A stretch of 64,000 bases of DNA from NCBI RefSeq assembly GCF_000012985.1, contig NC_007645.1, forward strand, positions 3,502,501 through 3,566,500, read 5' to 3'. The notes under the pieces are model-generated. The model worked only from the letters and a program-made list of their open reading frames with translations, was not told the origin of the DNA and did not search any database. The translations under genes and the position numbers were made by a program. Shown here piece by piece: positions 8,726 to 17,270 of the stretch; the stretch's first letter is position 1, and every line of letters starts with the position of its first letter. The stretch comes from Hahella chejuensis KCTC 2396. GTDB lineage: Bacteria > Pseudomonadota > Gammaproteobacteria > Pseudomonadales > Oleiphilaceae.

Positions 8726-8965
8726 TCCGCAGCGACCGAATACAACCTGCCAGTTTATTAACCAAAGGCTCATCCGCGACCACGGATAGAAAAGAGCCCG
8801 ATTGCAATGACGGGGACCTCCACAAATGCTTGGGTAAGTCGAAGTCGTTCAGGCCCGATAATGCTTCTCCGGTTGGCCAGCCACTTCACGGCGGACAACT
8901 GATGCTATTAACGGCGCTCGCCGGAACATGCTTGCGCGGCGGTCCGATAACCGGCGCCGCGTCCC
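8726..8965 (-). pseudogene. Degenerate tandem copy of the 3' half of the Alg13-like transferase
   Basis: This stretch is similar base by base to the end of the intact transferase at 9055-9300, with an offset of about 329 bp. Shared segments read in the intact gene as KPVIIVPRK, HQLATAKWLANRKGII and VADGALVKKL; the copy gives HQLSAVKWLANRRSII and VADEPLVNKL. Two adjacent stop codons (TAA TAG) precede the HQLS segment and frames shift between segments, so no product is possible. The similarity continues into the flank: GACTCCTGTT followed by GTTAG occurs at 8687 and at 9016. A tandem duplication followed by decay explains it. Confidence 0.82.
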
Positions 8966-9054
8966 TCCGGCGAGCGGATTTTGTTGAGGCGGCTGTAGGT
9001 TTTCCCTAGCGGAATGACTCCTGTTAGTTAGTCTGACCTTACTAATAGTAGCCT

Positions 9055-9537
9055 TCATTGCAGAGACTGAATGTAACGTGACAGCTTTTTAACCAAAGCG
9101 CCATCCGCCACTTCGGAGATGGCGGGACCGGATTCCAATTGCGTGCGCCGGTCCAGTATGCGCGGCAAATCCGACGCTTCCCAGGCCACGATGATGCCTT
9201 TGCGATTGGCCAGCCATTTCGCGGTGGCCAACTGATGCTCATTGCGATGCTCGCCCAAAGAGGCTTTGCGCGGCACGATGATCACCGGTTTACGCAAATA
9301 CATGGCGGTGATGATGGAGCCCATGCCCGCATGAGAGACAATCAGCTCCGCCTCGCGCATGTAGTCGGTCACTTTTCCTGGTGCGAGAAAGTCCGCGAAG
9401 CCCATGTGTTGGGGCATGTATTTAGCCGGTCCGGTCTGCGCATAGACCACTACATCCTGGTTGCGGCCCGCCCAATCGTCCAGCGCGCTGATCATGCGAT
9501 CAAACGCAAGTTGAGTGCCTACGGTTGCGAAAATCAC
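9055..9537 (-). CDS. Glycosyltransferase catalytic subunit, Alg13/EpsF-like
   Basis: Seen: 160 aa beginning IFATVGTQ, the nucleotide-sugar-binding half of a GT-B enzyme. SHAGMGSI (about residue 70) and PRKASLGEHRNEHQ (about 95) are hallmarks of the Alg13/MurG C-terminal half. The start is GTG at 9537, which overlaps the stop of the upstream Alg14-like gene in a GTGA; longer readings would only run into that gene. Role: together with the membrane-anchoring partner encoded just upstream it should add one sugar to the lipid-linked EPS repeat. The donor sugar cannot be read from sequence. A decayed copy of its 3' half follows. Confidence 0.85.
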   Translation of the reverse strand: MIFATVGTQLAFDRMISALDDWAGRNQDVVVYAQTGPAKYMPQHMGFADFLAPGKVTDYMREAELIVSHAGMGSIITAMYLRKPVIIVPRKASLGEHRNEHQLATAKWLANRKGIIVAWEASDLPRILDRRTQLESGPAISEVADGALVKKLSRYIQSLQ

Positions 9538-9977
9538 AGCACAGCCCCCCAGTAATGCGGTCCGCTGGGCTTGCTCAGATGCTCCCACTGCGTCAGCCAC
9601 ACATGGGCCCATCTGCCGACTTTGGCGCCGGACTGGGACAACGCCTCACCATTGGCGATGCTGTCTATCCATATGGTGCGCGCGCCTAAGAGACGCCCGT
9701 ACAGGATGGCGGCGAAACCCGGCGCTGCGCCGGTGGTGACGACGATGTCCGGCCGGGTCTTAAGCATCACCAACGCCACCTGCAGGAACATTTTCACCAG
9801 CGCCAATTTATTCCACATGTTCGCATCCTGCACGATAAAACAGGGTTCGTTCTGAGGCGAACTGTAGTCCTTTACTGTAGTCATCCATGACAGTTTATGG
9901 TTCTCAAACGCGCCGCGCAGTCTTTGCAGTTGCACCCAGTGTCCCCCACCTGAGGCGACCAAAAGTATTTTTTTCAT
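9534..9977 (-). CDS. Glycosyltransferase membrane-anchor/acceptor subunit, Alg14/EpsE-like
   Basis: Seen: 147 aa starting MKKILLVASGGGHWVQL, the Gly-rich loop of the Alg14 family, followed by a hydrophobic segment LALVKMFLQVALVML and the conserved TTGAAPGF and TIWIDSIAN motifs. The start at 9977 has AGGAG about 7 bases upstream. It begins 2 bases after the preceding GT4 gene ends and overlaps the Alg13-like gene by 4 bases, so the two subunits are translationally coupled. Family knowledge: Alg14 recruits Alg13 to the membrane and binds the acceptor. Split enzymes of this kind are common in bacterial polysaccharide loci. Confidence 0.86.
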   Translation of the reverse strand: MKKILLVASGGGHWVQLQRLRGAFENHKLSWMTTVKDYSSPQNEPCFIVQDANMWNKLALVKMFLQVALVMLKTRPDIVVTTGAAPGFAAILYGRLLGARTIWIDSIANGEALSQSGAKVGRWAHVWLTQWEHLSKPSGPHYWGAVL

Positions 9978-9979
9978 TT

Positions 9980-11092
9980 TTATTCTCCTGTCATTCCCTG
10001 AAAGTTCCTTTTTTGAGACAGATTTCCGGCTCTGGGCCGGTTGACGATGCTCAACCAAAGCTTCGCCAGTTTGGGGTACACCACATTTGCGGAAAAGGTA
10101 TCCGCAAAACTGGCGTGTCCCCTTGCCGCCAGGCCCGCGCGCGCTTCATCATCGCTGATCGCGCAGCGTAAGGCCCGGCGTAATTCCTGAATGTCCCCCG
10201 CCGGCGTCAACATGCCCCGGCCATCGCTCAATACATTGGCGATGCCCCCCACCGGCGTCGAAATCACACAACAATGCCGCGCCAGCGCCTCCAGAATAAA
10301 CATCGGCATCGCCTCGTCTCTGGAAGGCAGCACCGCAATGGCGGCGCGGTCCAGCAGATCCATGAGCGCCTGATGGGATAGCGCCCCCACGAACTCGGCG
10401 TTGCGCAGCGACTCGGGAACCACGCCAGCATCGATCACCGGTCCGGCGATGACCAGTTTCCAGGCGCCGACGTTAAGAGTGGGATCGGTATCGCTTTCAG
10501 CCTGCAGCTCTTCCCAGGCCTGCGCCAACACATCCACGCCTTTGCGATAGGTGACGCCGCCGCCGAATACCGCCAGATTTTCCTTGTTCCCCGGACGGCC
10601 GGTCGCCACTGCGTTGGGAATATACACGATGCGCTCCGGCGCCAGCGTCTGCGCCACGATGGCGCGGGTCTCTTCACTCAGCACATGGACATAGGTCGCT
10701 CGCGAAAGGACAAAACGCACCAGTTTCGGATAGCGCCGACTGAACTCGGCGAAACGGCTGCCGTGTAATTGCGCGACCACTCCGAAGCCCAATAGTTGCG
10801 CCAGGGTGAGCAAAGCGCCCTCACGCACGAAAGAACCGTCCTGGGACAGGTGAATCACCATGGCGTCCCGGTTTCTACGTCCGCGCAAGCGCAGAATTTT
10901 CCAAATGGCGCGGAAGAACAGTCCCAAAGCCTTTACGCCCCTGGAGCCGTCCCGTGACGGGATCACCTCAACCTTTAAGTTTTCGAACGGCCAGTTCAGA
11001 TAGGCGTTGATCACCTGGGTCATGCCCCCCGCCACTTCGCCATGGCGTCCCACGTGCCATACCACTGGCGTCGTTGTTCTGTTCGCGCTCAT
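9980..11092 (-). CDS. Glycosyltransferase family 4
   Basis: Seen: 370 aa of GT-B fold. The N-terminal half begins with PVVWHVGRHGEVAGGMTQVI. The C-terminal half has FGGGVTYRKGVDVL and PSRDEAMPMFILEALAR, the E-x7-E region of GT4 enzymes, then VGGIANVLSDGRGMLTP. It overlaps the pyruvyltransferase gene by an ATGA at its start. Role: it adds a sugar to the growing repeat unit at the cytoplasmic face using a nucleotide-sugar donor. Specificity is unknown. Confidence 0.88.
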   Translation of the reverse strand: MSANRTTTPVVWHVGRHGEVAGGMTQVINAYLNWPFENLKVEVIPSRDGSRGVKALGLFFRAIWKILRLRGRRNRDAMVIHLSQDGSFVREGALLTLAQLLGFGVVAQLHGSRFAEFSRRYPKLVRFVLSRATYVHVLSEETRAIVAQTLAPERIVYIPNAVATGRPGNKENLAVFGGGVTYRKGVDVLAQAWEELQAESDTDPTLNVGAWKLVIAGPVIDAGVVPESLRNAEFVGALSHQALMDLLDRAAIAVLPSRDEAMPMFILEALARHCCVISTPVGGIANVLSDGRGMLTPAGDIQELRRALRCAISDDEARAGLAARGHASFADTFSANVVYPKLAKLWLSIVNRPRAGNLSQKRNFQGMTGE

Positions 11093-12162
11093 GCTTCACG
11101 CCCCCGCACCGCCTCCACGAAAGAAACCAGTTCTTTGCGAACGCCATCCAGGGACACTCTGGCCTGCCCCAGCGTATTCAGATAACTCTCCCGCTGTCGC
11201 AGCGTATCCTCCAGAAACTGACCGGTGCGCTCCGGGGACCAGGACGCGGCGCTTTGCCCCACGCCTTTCAGCCCGATGGCTTCGAAATGACGGTCCACCT
11301 TGCTGGAATTATCCGTGGTCAGCCCCGCCGGCGCCGCGCCTTCCGTATAGGCGGCGATGAGCACGTGAAGACGGTCGCTGACCACCAGCGCCGCGCGTCG
11401 ATAGACATCCCGCAAGCGCTGTTCCTGTTGCATATGGTCGTGGCCGTCCCAGTCCAGCACCTGTCCGCCCAGACTGCCGGCCAGCTCGCGGGAGCGCGCG
11501 GAGTCCATCAGCACCTGGGTCACCGCCATGATTTCCAGACGATGTTTGTGCGCGAAATCACGGACGGCCTTACGCCAGGCTTCATTGGGCGCAGGTCGGT
11601 CGCCGCGCATGGACACAATCAGATAGCGGCGGTTTTCCATGGAGGAAATACGGCTGAGTTCGCCGCCCTCCGCAAACGCCAGATCCGGCATCACGCCGCC
11701 GTGTCCCAGATACTGGAAAGAGCCCTGATCGCGCCAGTAAGTGAGATCGGAGACTTTCAACGACGGCGTTATCAAACGGCGATAGAAGCTGGAGAAGTTA
11801 CGCACTCCTGAGCCCAGGCGGGCGACGCTGCCGCCCCGCGCCTTGAAGCGTTTCGCCATGGGCAGAACGCCAAGGTGCTCCTTCATGCCTTTCAGACTCA
11901 ACTGGATTTCTCCGGGCTTGAACAGATAAATGCTTTTCTGGCGCCGACTGGCTTCCATGCCGGCGCGATACCAGGACAGAAACGACGTGTAGACATGATC
12001 GTCCGGACGCAACTGCAATGCTTCGGTATAGCCGGCGGGGGCGTCGCCGGTAAACACATGCAGCCGCGAATCGCCCTGCAGCCACTTGGCTAACGGGCGT
12101 CTCAGGATGATGTCGCCGATGTTCTGGTATTGACCGATGAGGGGTAAAAATATCGGAGTCAT
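11089..12162 (-). CDS. Polysaccharide pyruvyltransferase family protein
   Basis: Seen: 357 aa. The N-terminal GQYQNIGDIILRRPL matches the conserved NxGD region of this family. The C-terminal part has VVSDRLHVLIAAYTEGAAP, the typical S-x-R-x-H element. It lies between two GT4 genes with a 4-base overlap and a 4-base gap, clearly within the EPS operon. Family knowledge: these enzymes move pyruvate from phosphoenolpyruvate onto sugar hydroxyls to give acidic ketals. A negatively charged, pyruvylated EPS is therefore likely. Some family members do other chemistry, so the exact reaction is inferred. Confidence 0.82.
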   Translation of the reverse strand: MTPIFLPLIGQYQNIGDIILRRPLAKWLQGDSRLHVFTGDAPAGYTEALQLRPDDHVYTSFLSWYRAGMEASRRQKSIYLFKPGEIQLSLKGMKEHLGVLPMAKRFKARGGSVARLGSGVRNFSSFYRRLITPSLKVSDLTYWRDQGSFQYLGHGGVMPDLAFAEGGELSRISSMENRRYLIVSMRGDRPAPNEAWRKAVRDFAHKHRLEIMAVTQVLMDSARSRELAGSLGGQVLDWDGHDHMQQEQRLRDVYRRAALVVSDRLHVLIAAYTEGAAPAGLTTDNSSKVDRHFEAIGLKGVGQSAASWSPERTGQFLEDTLRQRESYLNTLGQARVSLDGVRKELVSFVEAVRGREA

Positions 12163-12166
12163 GATT

Positions 12167-13426
12167 TCAACTTCCTTGCTTCAGAGCCTCGTGACAGGCT
12201 TTCTCATGGATGGCGAAATAGGTTCCAGCCAATTTCCTTGCAATGACTGGATAGTCCCTGTGGGTTCTCAAATAACGAATGGCGTTTTCCATTCTGTGGC
12301 GGCGCATGTCCGGGGACTCCTTGAGCAGGGCTTCCGCGGCGTCGGCAAACGCTTCGGCGGTGTACGGAACGCACAAGCCCGCGCCGGATTGTTCGATCAC
12401 CAGTTTTTGGTCCGGGTTATCGTTACAGACCACGGGAACGCCCAGCGCCATGTATTCGATCAGCTTGGTCGGCGAGGAACAGTCAAGCAGTTCGCCCCGG
12501 GGAATGGGCGACAAGCCCACTTCCGCCTCACGAATGTATCGCCACGCCTCCTGCATCGGCAGCCAGCCGGTCCAGATCAGGATATCGTCGACGCCCAGCT
12601 GGCGCGCCCGTTCCTGCAGCCACGTCTTGTGCTGCTGGTCGTTGGTGTCGCCGACGATGGCGACCACGATATTGGGAAGACGCCAGCGCAACAGCGACGC
12701 CATCTCGAACAGGGTTTCGATGTTGCGCACGTAATCCAGACTGCCCAGATAAATCAGGGCGCGCCGGCCCCGCATGCGATTATCGACACAAACATCGTCT
12801 GCCACGTCCGCATCGAAAGCCGCCACGGAAGCCAACATGCGCTCCAGATCCACGCCCATAGGAACCGGGGTCATGCGGTCCGGCGGAGCCCCGCGGCGCG
12901 CCATATCCTGTTTCATTCTTTCCGACTGCACAAAGATATGATCCGCCCGGCTCAGCACGAGTCGGTACAGAACAAAGCGTCCCAACAGTCCACGCAACAG
13001 CAAAGGCAGCGATGTGATTTTCTTCAAGCCGTTGGCCCGGCGGGCCCGGTCTATCTGGCCTTCCGGATAGGGGTAAGAGCACCAGTACAGGAACGGCATG
13101 CCTTTAAGCCGGGCGAAAACCAGCGCCATTAGCGCGATAAAAGGCATGTCCCGCACCTGCACGCCGTCATGCCTGTCGCGCCGGGACTGCGCCAGCGCCC
13201 TGAACATATGCGCGAACCCCGCAAGATGTTTGAGCCTGCGCGGCGAGTCCGCCAGAATCGCCTCGCCGCCGCCCCAGGCCTCCTTCTGCGTCCCCGGTTT
13301 GCGGAACGCGACTATGTCGGAATAGACGCCGTGACGGTGTAAACAGTCGCCAAAAAGCAGGCCCACGTCCACCCGTCTGGCGGGAAACAACCCTGGCGTC
13401 AGATAAAGCAGTCTCATTGTTCTCAT
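12167..13426 (-). CDS. Glycosyltransferase family 4
   Basis: Seen: 419 aa, starting MRTMRLLYLTPGLFPARR. The C-terminal half carries YLGSLDYVRNIETL, VGLSPIPRGELLDCSSPTKLIEYMALG and VPVVCNDNPDQ, which place it in GT4 (Rossmann GT-B, donor-binding Glu in KLIEYM). It overlaps the flippase stop with ATGA. Role: sugar addition in EPS repeat assembly; the donor is unknown. It is not a close copy of the other GT4 in the operon. Confidence 0.88.
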   Translation of the reverse strand: MRTMRLLYLTPGLFPARRVDVGLLFGDCLHRHGVYSDIVAFRKPGTQKEAWGGGEAILADSPRRLKHLAGFAHMFRALAQSRRDRHDGVQVRDMPFIALMALVFARLKGMPFLYWCSYPYPEGQIDRARRANGLKKITSLPLLLRGLLGRFVLYRLVLSRADHIFVQSERMKQDMARRGAPPDRMTPVPMGVDLERMLASVAAFDADVADDVCVDNRMRGRRALIYLGSLDYVRNIETLFEMASLLRWRLPNIVVAIVGDTNDQQHKTWLQERARQLGVDDILIWTGWLPMQEAWRYIREAEVGLSPIPRGELLDCSSPTKLIEYMALGVPVVCNDNPDQKLVIEQSGAGLCVPYTAEAFADAAEALLKESPDMRRHRMENAIRYLRTHRDYPVIARKLAGTYFAIHEKACHEALKQGS

Positions 13427-15018
13427 GCAGTGCTCGCGCCTCTTTTGACTAGCGATTTCAACAATCCTGTCTCCTCCGCCGTGAACGGACGGAGCAGTAA
13501 CACCGACACCGCGAAGGCGCCGACAATCAACAGTGAATAACCCAGCAACGGAATGAGGCCGGCGCCGATCACCGCAACGGAAACGTCGGGGCCGATCGCG
13601 CCGGGAATGATCGCCACCGCCATGGCCAGGATGAGCTTGGTCTGATTGAGCCAGTCAAAGGCGTAATCGCAACGCCGCTTGAGACCCGCGATAATGAAAG
13701 TATTGAACAGCACATGCCCCAGCCCGATGGCGATCACCGCCGCCCACACGCCGAAGCCCAGGTGCAGCAGTCCCCAGAGACTGGGCAAGGTGATCAATCC
13801 CAGCGCCGCGCCCCATTTACACAGGTTGGCCTGATCCAGCGTCACTGCGGCGGTTTCCAGCAAAAGCCGCTGGCTGTAGGGGATCAGACACAACAAAAAT
13901 CCGAAGAACAGATAACCGGAATCGCTGAATTTGCCGCCGGAAATCAGGTGAATAAGATCATCGCCGAATACCGCCGCCACGGACACCAACGGCAACAGAA
14001 TCACCAGACTGACTTTGCCGGCGGAATTGGTCAGGCGGCTGAGTTCAGACGTGCCGCCGCCGTTGACGTAGACCGCCACCAGCTTGGGTCTGATCAGGCT
14101 GAACAGCAGCGACGCCGGTAGATAGCGCGCAATCTGGTCATTCAGGGTGCGCAGGAACCCGAACACAGCGGAGGCCTCCGGTCCCAGGTATTTCTGCAAC
14201 AGGTTGACCAGCGCCTGCGGGCTGTACAGCAGGGTGAGCAAATGTGCGAAATACATGTGCAGGGACAGCCACCATTGCTCCCGTATGGACGGCTCCGTCC
14301 AGCCCGCTTCCCCTTGTAATCCGCGCATTGAGCGACAGAACCTGAACAGGCAGGCCATGGCGATGAGGGTTCCAAATACGGACGCGATCAGTTCGATCAG
14401 AACCACTGCATAAAGCCCCCCCCCAGGCTGCGCCAAGGTTTGCGCCAAAGGAAACAGCGACAGTTGAGTCAGGTCGGAACCGGAGAGCCGCCACAGCACA
14501 AGTAACGCGACCAGATACAACAACTGCCGCCCCACCATGCTGGCCCGGATGCCGCCTTGCAACAGCAGCGGGCCCAAAACCGCCTCCCGCAGGAAGCGGC
14601 CGACGCCTTCCACCAGGAAGACGCCCAGAAACACCCAGGCGGCGGGACGAAACGCCTGTAATCCCGCCCAGTTGAGATAGGCGTCCATCAGCACGGCGAA
14701 TAACAGGGCGCAAGCAATGAGCGCCGCGCTTTGCCATACCGCGACGCGGCGGCAGAACCGGATCAAACGGGGCCCGTCCGCCTTGAGGCGATACTCGGGA
14801 AGTTGTCGCGCAGTGAGCCAGGCCAGCCCCAATTGCGCCAGAGAACGGCCGATTTCCGTCATGGCCAGCAACGTCACATAGGCGCCGTATTCCGTCACCG
14901 GCAGCAAACGCACCGTCACCAACAGGATGCCAAGGGTCAGCAAAGCCGATATGACTTTGCCGGATAAAAACTTCTTCGTGCCTGAAATCAGCGCCTGACG
15001 TGAATAAGGATGACTCAT
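13423..15018 (-). CDS. Wzx-like polysaccharide flippase (MATE/MVF superfamily)
   Basis: Seen: 531 aa with about 12-14 hydrophobic helices from SGTKKFLSGKVISALLTLGI near the N-terminus through pairs of helices to the C-terminus. An early pattern GAYVTLLAMTEIGRSLAQLG is typical of oligosaccharide flippases. It overlaps the polymerase-like gene by ATGA. Role: it moves the undecaprenyl-linked repeat across the inner membrane, upstream of polymerisation. Placement between the polymerase-like gene and the transferases supports a Wzx/Wzy-type pathway. Confidence 0.85.
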   Translation of the reverse strand: MSHPYSRQALISGTKKFLSGKVISALLTLGILLVTVRLLPVTEYGAYVTLLAMTEIGRSLAQLGLAWLTARQLPEYRLKADGPRLIRFCRRVAVWQSAALIACALLFAVLMDAYLNWAGLQAFRPAAWVFLGVFLVEGVGRFLREAVLGPLLLQGGIRASMVGRQLLYLVALLVLWRLSGSDLTQLSLFPLAQTLAQPGGGLYAVVLIELIASVFGTLIAMACLFRFCRSMRGLQGEAGWTEPSIREQWWLSLHMYFAHLLTLLYSPQALVNLLQKYLGPEASAVFGFLRTLNDQIARYLPASLLFSLIRPKLVAVYVNGGGTSELSRLTNSAGKVSLVILLPLVSVAAVFGDDLIHLISGGKFSDSGYLFFGFLLCLIPYSQRLLLETAAVTLDQANLCKWGAALGLITLPSLWGLLHLGFGVWAAVIAIGLGHVLFNTFIIAGLKRRCDYAFDWLNQTKLILAMAVAIIPGAIGPDVSVAVIGAGLIPLLGYSLLIVGAFAVSVLLLRPFTAEETGLLKSLVKRGASTA

Positions 15019-16520
15019 ACCGCTTCCTCCGCACGTTGGGACTCACGGTAAAGCCACGCCAGATACCCCAGCATGCTCCAGAACAGAATCTGAAAGGGCA
15101 AGCCCTCCAGCAGGGTGCTGCGGTAAACCGGATAGATCATGAAAATGCTCAGCGCCGCCTGGATGCCGGCGGCGTCCGCCATAATCCGGCGACCGAAGCG
15201 CGCCGCGCGCAGCCGGCCGGCGGTCAACCAGGCGGAGACTAATACGCCGTAGAACAGCATGGAGCCCAGCAGGCCCTGCTCCCACAGTAAGGAAGACAGT
15301 GCGGTGAGACTGACCCCGAAGCCCGGATAACGCAGCGCAATGGTTCCCCCGGTGGCGTCATGGGCGGAGCCGATGCCGCAGCCGAAAAAGAATGAGACGG
15401 GATCATGCAGGCCCTGCTGCTGGAACCAGAACAGCAACCCGGTGAGGCGATTCAGATAGTAGCCGCCATAGCCCTTGTCGCCCATGTTGTACGCCATGGT
15501 GTCGGACAGCATTTCCGACAGACTTTGCGCCTTCACCAGTTGCAGGTAAGCGTAGGCCACGCCCAGGGTCAGCAGTGCGCCGACGACCAGCGCCAGCAGC
15601 GCCAGATGGGGCTTTCTCAGCAGCTCGCGACCATACAGGGTGACGAACATCAACGGCAGGAAAATCACCACCACTTTGGTTTCACCGAGAAACAGCGGCG
15701 TCAGGGCGAACAGTCCCAATAATGCGAAGTGGCGCGGGGATATCAGCTTCTCACTGCGTCTGGCCAACAGAAAGCCCAGAGCGATCACCAGAAAGCTCGC
15801 CATTTCTGCGTTGGCGCCGCCGGCGTAGCGAGTCGCGCCGAACGTGCCGGCCACCACGTCGATGGGGATCATGCCGGGATAGGCGTATTGCAGGCTTTCT
15901 CTGACCGGCACGAGCCTGAGCAGCTCATAGAGCGCGAACGGCAATTGCACGATCACCAGCGCCGCGAAAAGCCGCACCCAGCGATCCATGTCGGCGCGGG
16001 AAAAGCTCAGCCAGGCCAGTGCGAAACAGACGCCCATGACCTGAAAGTAGCGTTTGAATCCGCTGGCGAGTTCGAAGAGCGTGGATTGCGCCGCGCCGTT
16101 CAATAAGGCATAGCCGACGAACACCAGCGCCAGCCAGATGAACAGCGGCTGCTTTTCCGCGCTGGCGGGATTGAGCAGGCGTCGCGAGGCGGCGCTGAGG
16201 AACAGAATCAGCCCCAGTACGGAAATACCCCATACTGCTTTCTTGCTCAGTCCTTCCGCCCAGATGGGCGCCAACCCGGCCACGAACAAGCCTAAAAACA
16301 GGATCAGCCACAGGGTGATGGCGGCGTTGGCGAACGCCAGCAGGCCGACGATCATTCCCGCCGCCAGACCCGCCAGCAACAGATTGCCCGTGGCGGCCAC
16401 CATGCCAAACACCACGGCGGCGGCCAGCGCGCCCAAAATAATCAACGCCTCCGCGCCGTAACGTTCAAGAAATACCAACGCGCCGCCTGCGCCTGCTTGC
16501 AACTGCTGACTGAAAATCAT
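15015..16520 (-). CDS. O-antigen ligase/polymerase-like membrane protein (Wzy-like)
   Basis: Seen: 501 aa, almost wholly hydrophobic with about 12 helices and one long periplasmic loop (about residues 355-410). That loop includes YYLNRLTGLLFWFQQQGLHD and GCGIGSAH, the position of the large loop in Wzy and WaaL proteins. The start at 16520 has AAAGGA 6-7 bases before it. Role: polymerisation of flipped repeat units in the periplasm. Ligases and polymerases are hard to tell apart by sequence; the Wzx neighbour and export genes favour polymerase. Confidence 0.78.
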   Translation of the reverse strand: MIFSQQLQAGAGGALVFLERYGAEALIILGALAAAVVFGMVAATGNLLLAGLAAGMIVGLLAFANAAITLWLILFLGLFVAGLAPIWAEGLSKKAVWGISVLGLILFLSAASRRLLNPASAEKQPLFIWLALVFVGYALLNGAAQSTLFELASGFKRYFQVMGVCFALAWLSFSRADMDRWVRLFAALVIVQLPFALYELLRLVPVRESLQYAYPGMIPIDVVAGTFGATRYAGGANAEMASFLVIALGFLLARRSEKLISPRHFALLGLFALTPLFLGETKVVVIFLPLMFVTLYGRELLRKPHLALLALVVGALLTLGVAYAYLQLVKAQSLSEMLSDTMAYNMGDKGYGGYYLNRLTGLLFWFQQQGLHDPVSFFFGCGIGSAHDATGGTIALRYPGFGVSLTALSSLLWEQGLLGSMLFYGVLVSAWLTAGRLRAARFGRRIMADAAGIQAALSIFMIYPVYRSTLLEGLPFQILFWSMLGYLAWLYRESQRAEEAV

Positions 16521-16589
16521 CGAATATCCTTTCGATTAAAAGTAAGAGTCCTTCCGGTTATTTACTGCGTCAACCTGTTATGCGAATCC

Positions 16590-17270
16590 TTACTGAGTCA
16601 AACCCGCCAGACGCTGTCGCGATGCTGGCGATATTTCCGTTAAAAGCGCGTCCACCAGCTCCCGCTGTTTCTGAAACGCGCGTAAGGAATTTTTATCCAC
16701 GGAGGACACGCGAAACAGCAGTCCATCCGGAATGTAACCACGAAAGCCGTAACTGACTTCCTTCAACTTCTTGTCGACTTTATTGGCGATCACCTGCTCC
16801 CCTACCGTCGCCCAATAAGTGACCGGTTCATGGCGTTGTCCCTGGGAGGTCAGTAAACGGGTAATGCGAATCTGACCGAAGTCCGTCTGCAACAAAGCGG
16901 AAGTCTTGTCCGCCAGCGTAAAACCCTGGGCCGGATAACAGACTTCCGGATAATGCATCTGTATGGCGTCGCGCTGATCTTTCCCATAAGCAACGGAAAC
17001 CATGACTCGGTAACCCGAATCGTCCACATAGGTGCGGGACAGCGTCTGGTTATAAATCCGGTTTATCGCCTGTTGGGTCTGCGGATCGACAATCTGGTTG
17101 GCGGACTGGGCGACTTCGCGCCAGCCGCCGAACACTTCGGGAATCATGGCGTCCAGCTTCACCTTGGCGATGTGGTCGGACAGCATTTCTCTCGGCGTCA
17201 GCGCATACGCCGACAACGCCGAGATCACCATCGCCGCGCATGCGACCAGACTTGTCCTGCGTTTACGCAT
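16590..17270 (-). CDS. epsI: Exosortase-associated protein EpsI
   Basis: Seen: 226 aa with one N-terminal membrane anchor or signal (SLVACAAMVISALSAYAL) and a periplasmic domain holding HYPEVCYPAQGF, the signature CYPxxG region of EpsI. A basic YGFRGYIPDGLLFRVS segment follows. Its ATG lies inside the end of the exosortase gene (8-base overlap), as usual for this pair. Family knowledge: EpsI accompanies exosortases in EPS loci, sometimes fused to them; its biochemical role is not settled. Confidence 0.9.
   Translation of the reverse strand: MRKRRTSLVACAAMVISALSAYALTPREMLSDHIAKVKLDAMIPEVFGGWREVAQSANQIVDPQTQQAINRIYNQTLSRTYVDDSGYRVMVSVAYGKDQRDAIQMHYPEVCYPAQGFTLADKTSALLQTDFGQIRITRLLTSQGQRHEPVTYWATVGEQVIANKVDKKLKEVSYGFRGYIPDGLLFRVSSVDKNSLRAFQKQRELVDALLTEISPASRQRLAGLTQ

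Noticed and set aside
8849-9058. 69-codon minus-strand frame after the Alg13-like gene
   Set aside because: It reads the degenerate duplicate in a shifted frame; homology to the intact gene lies in other frames.
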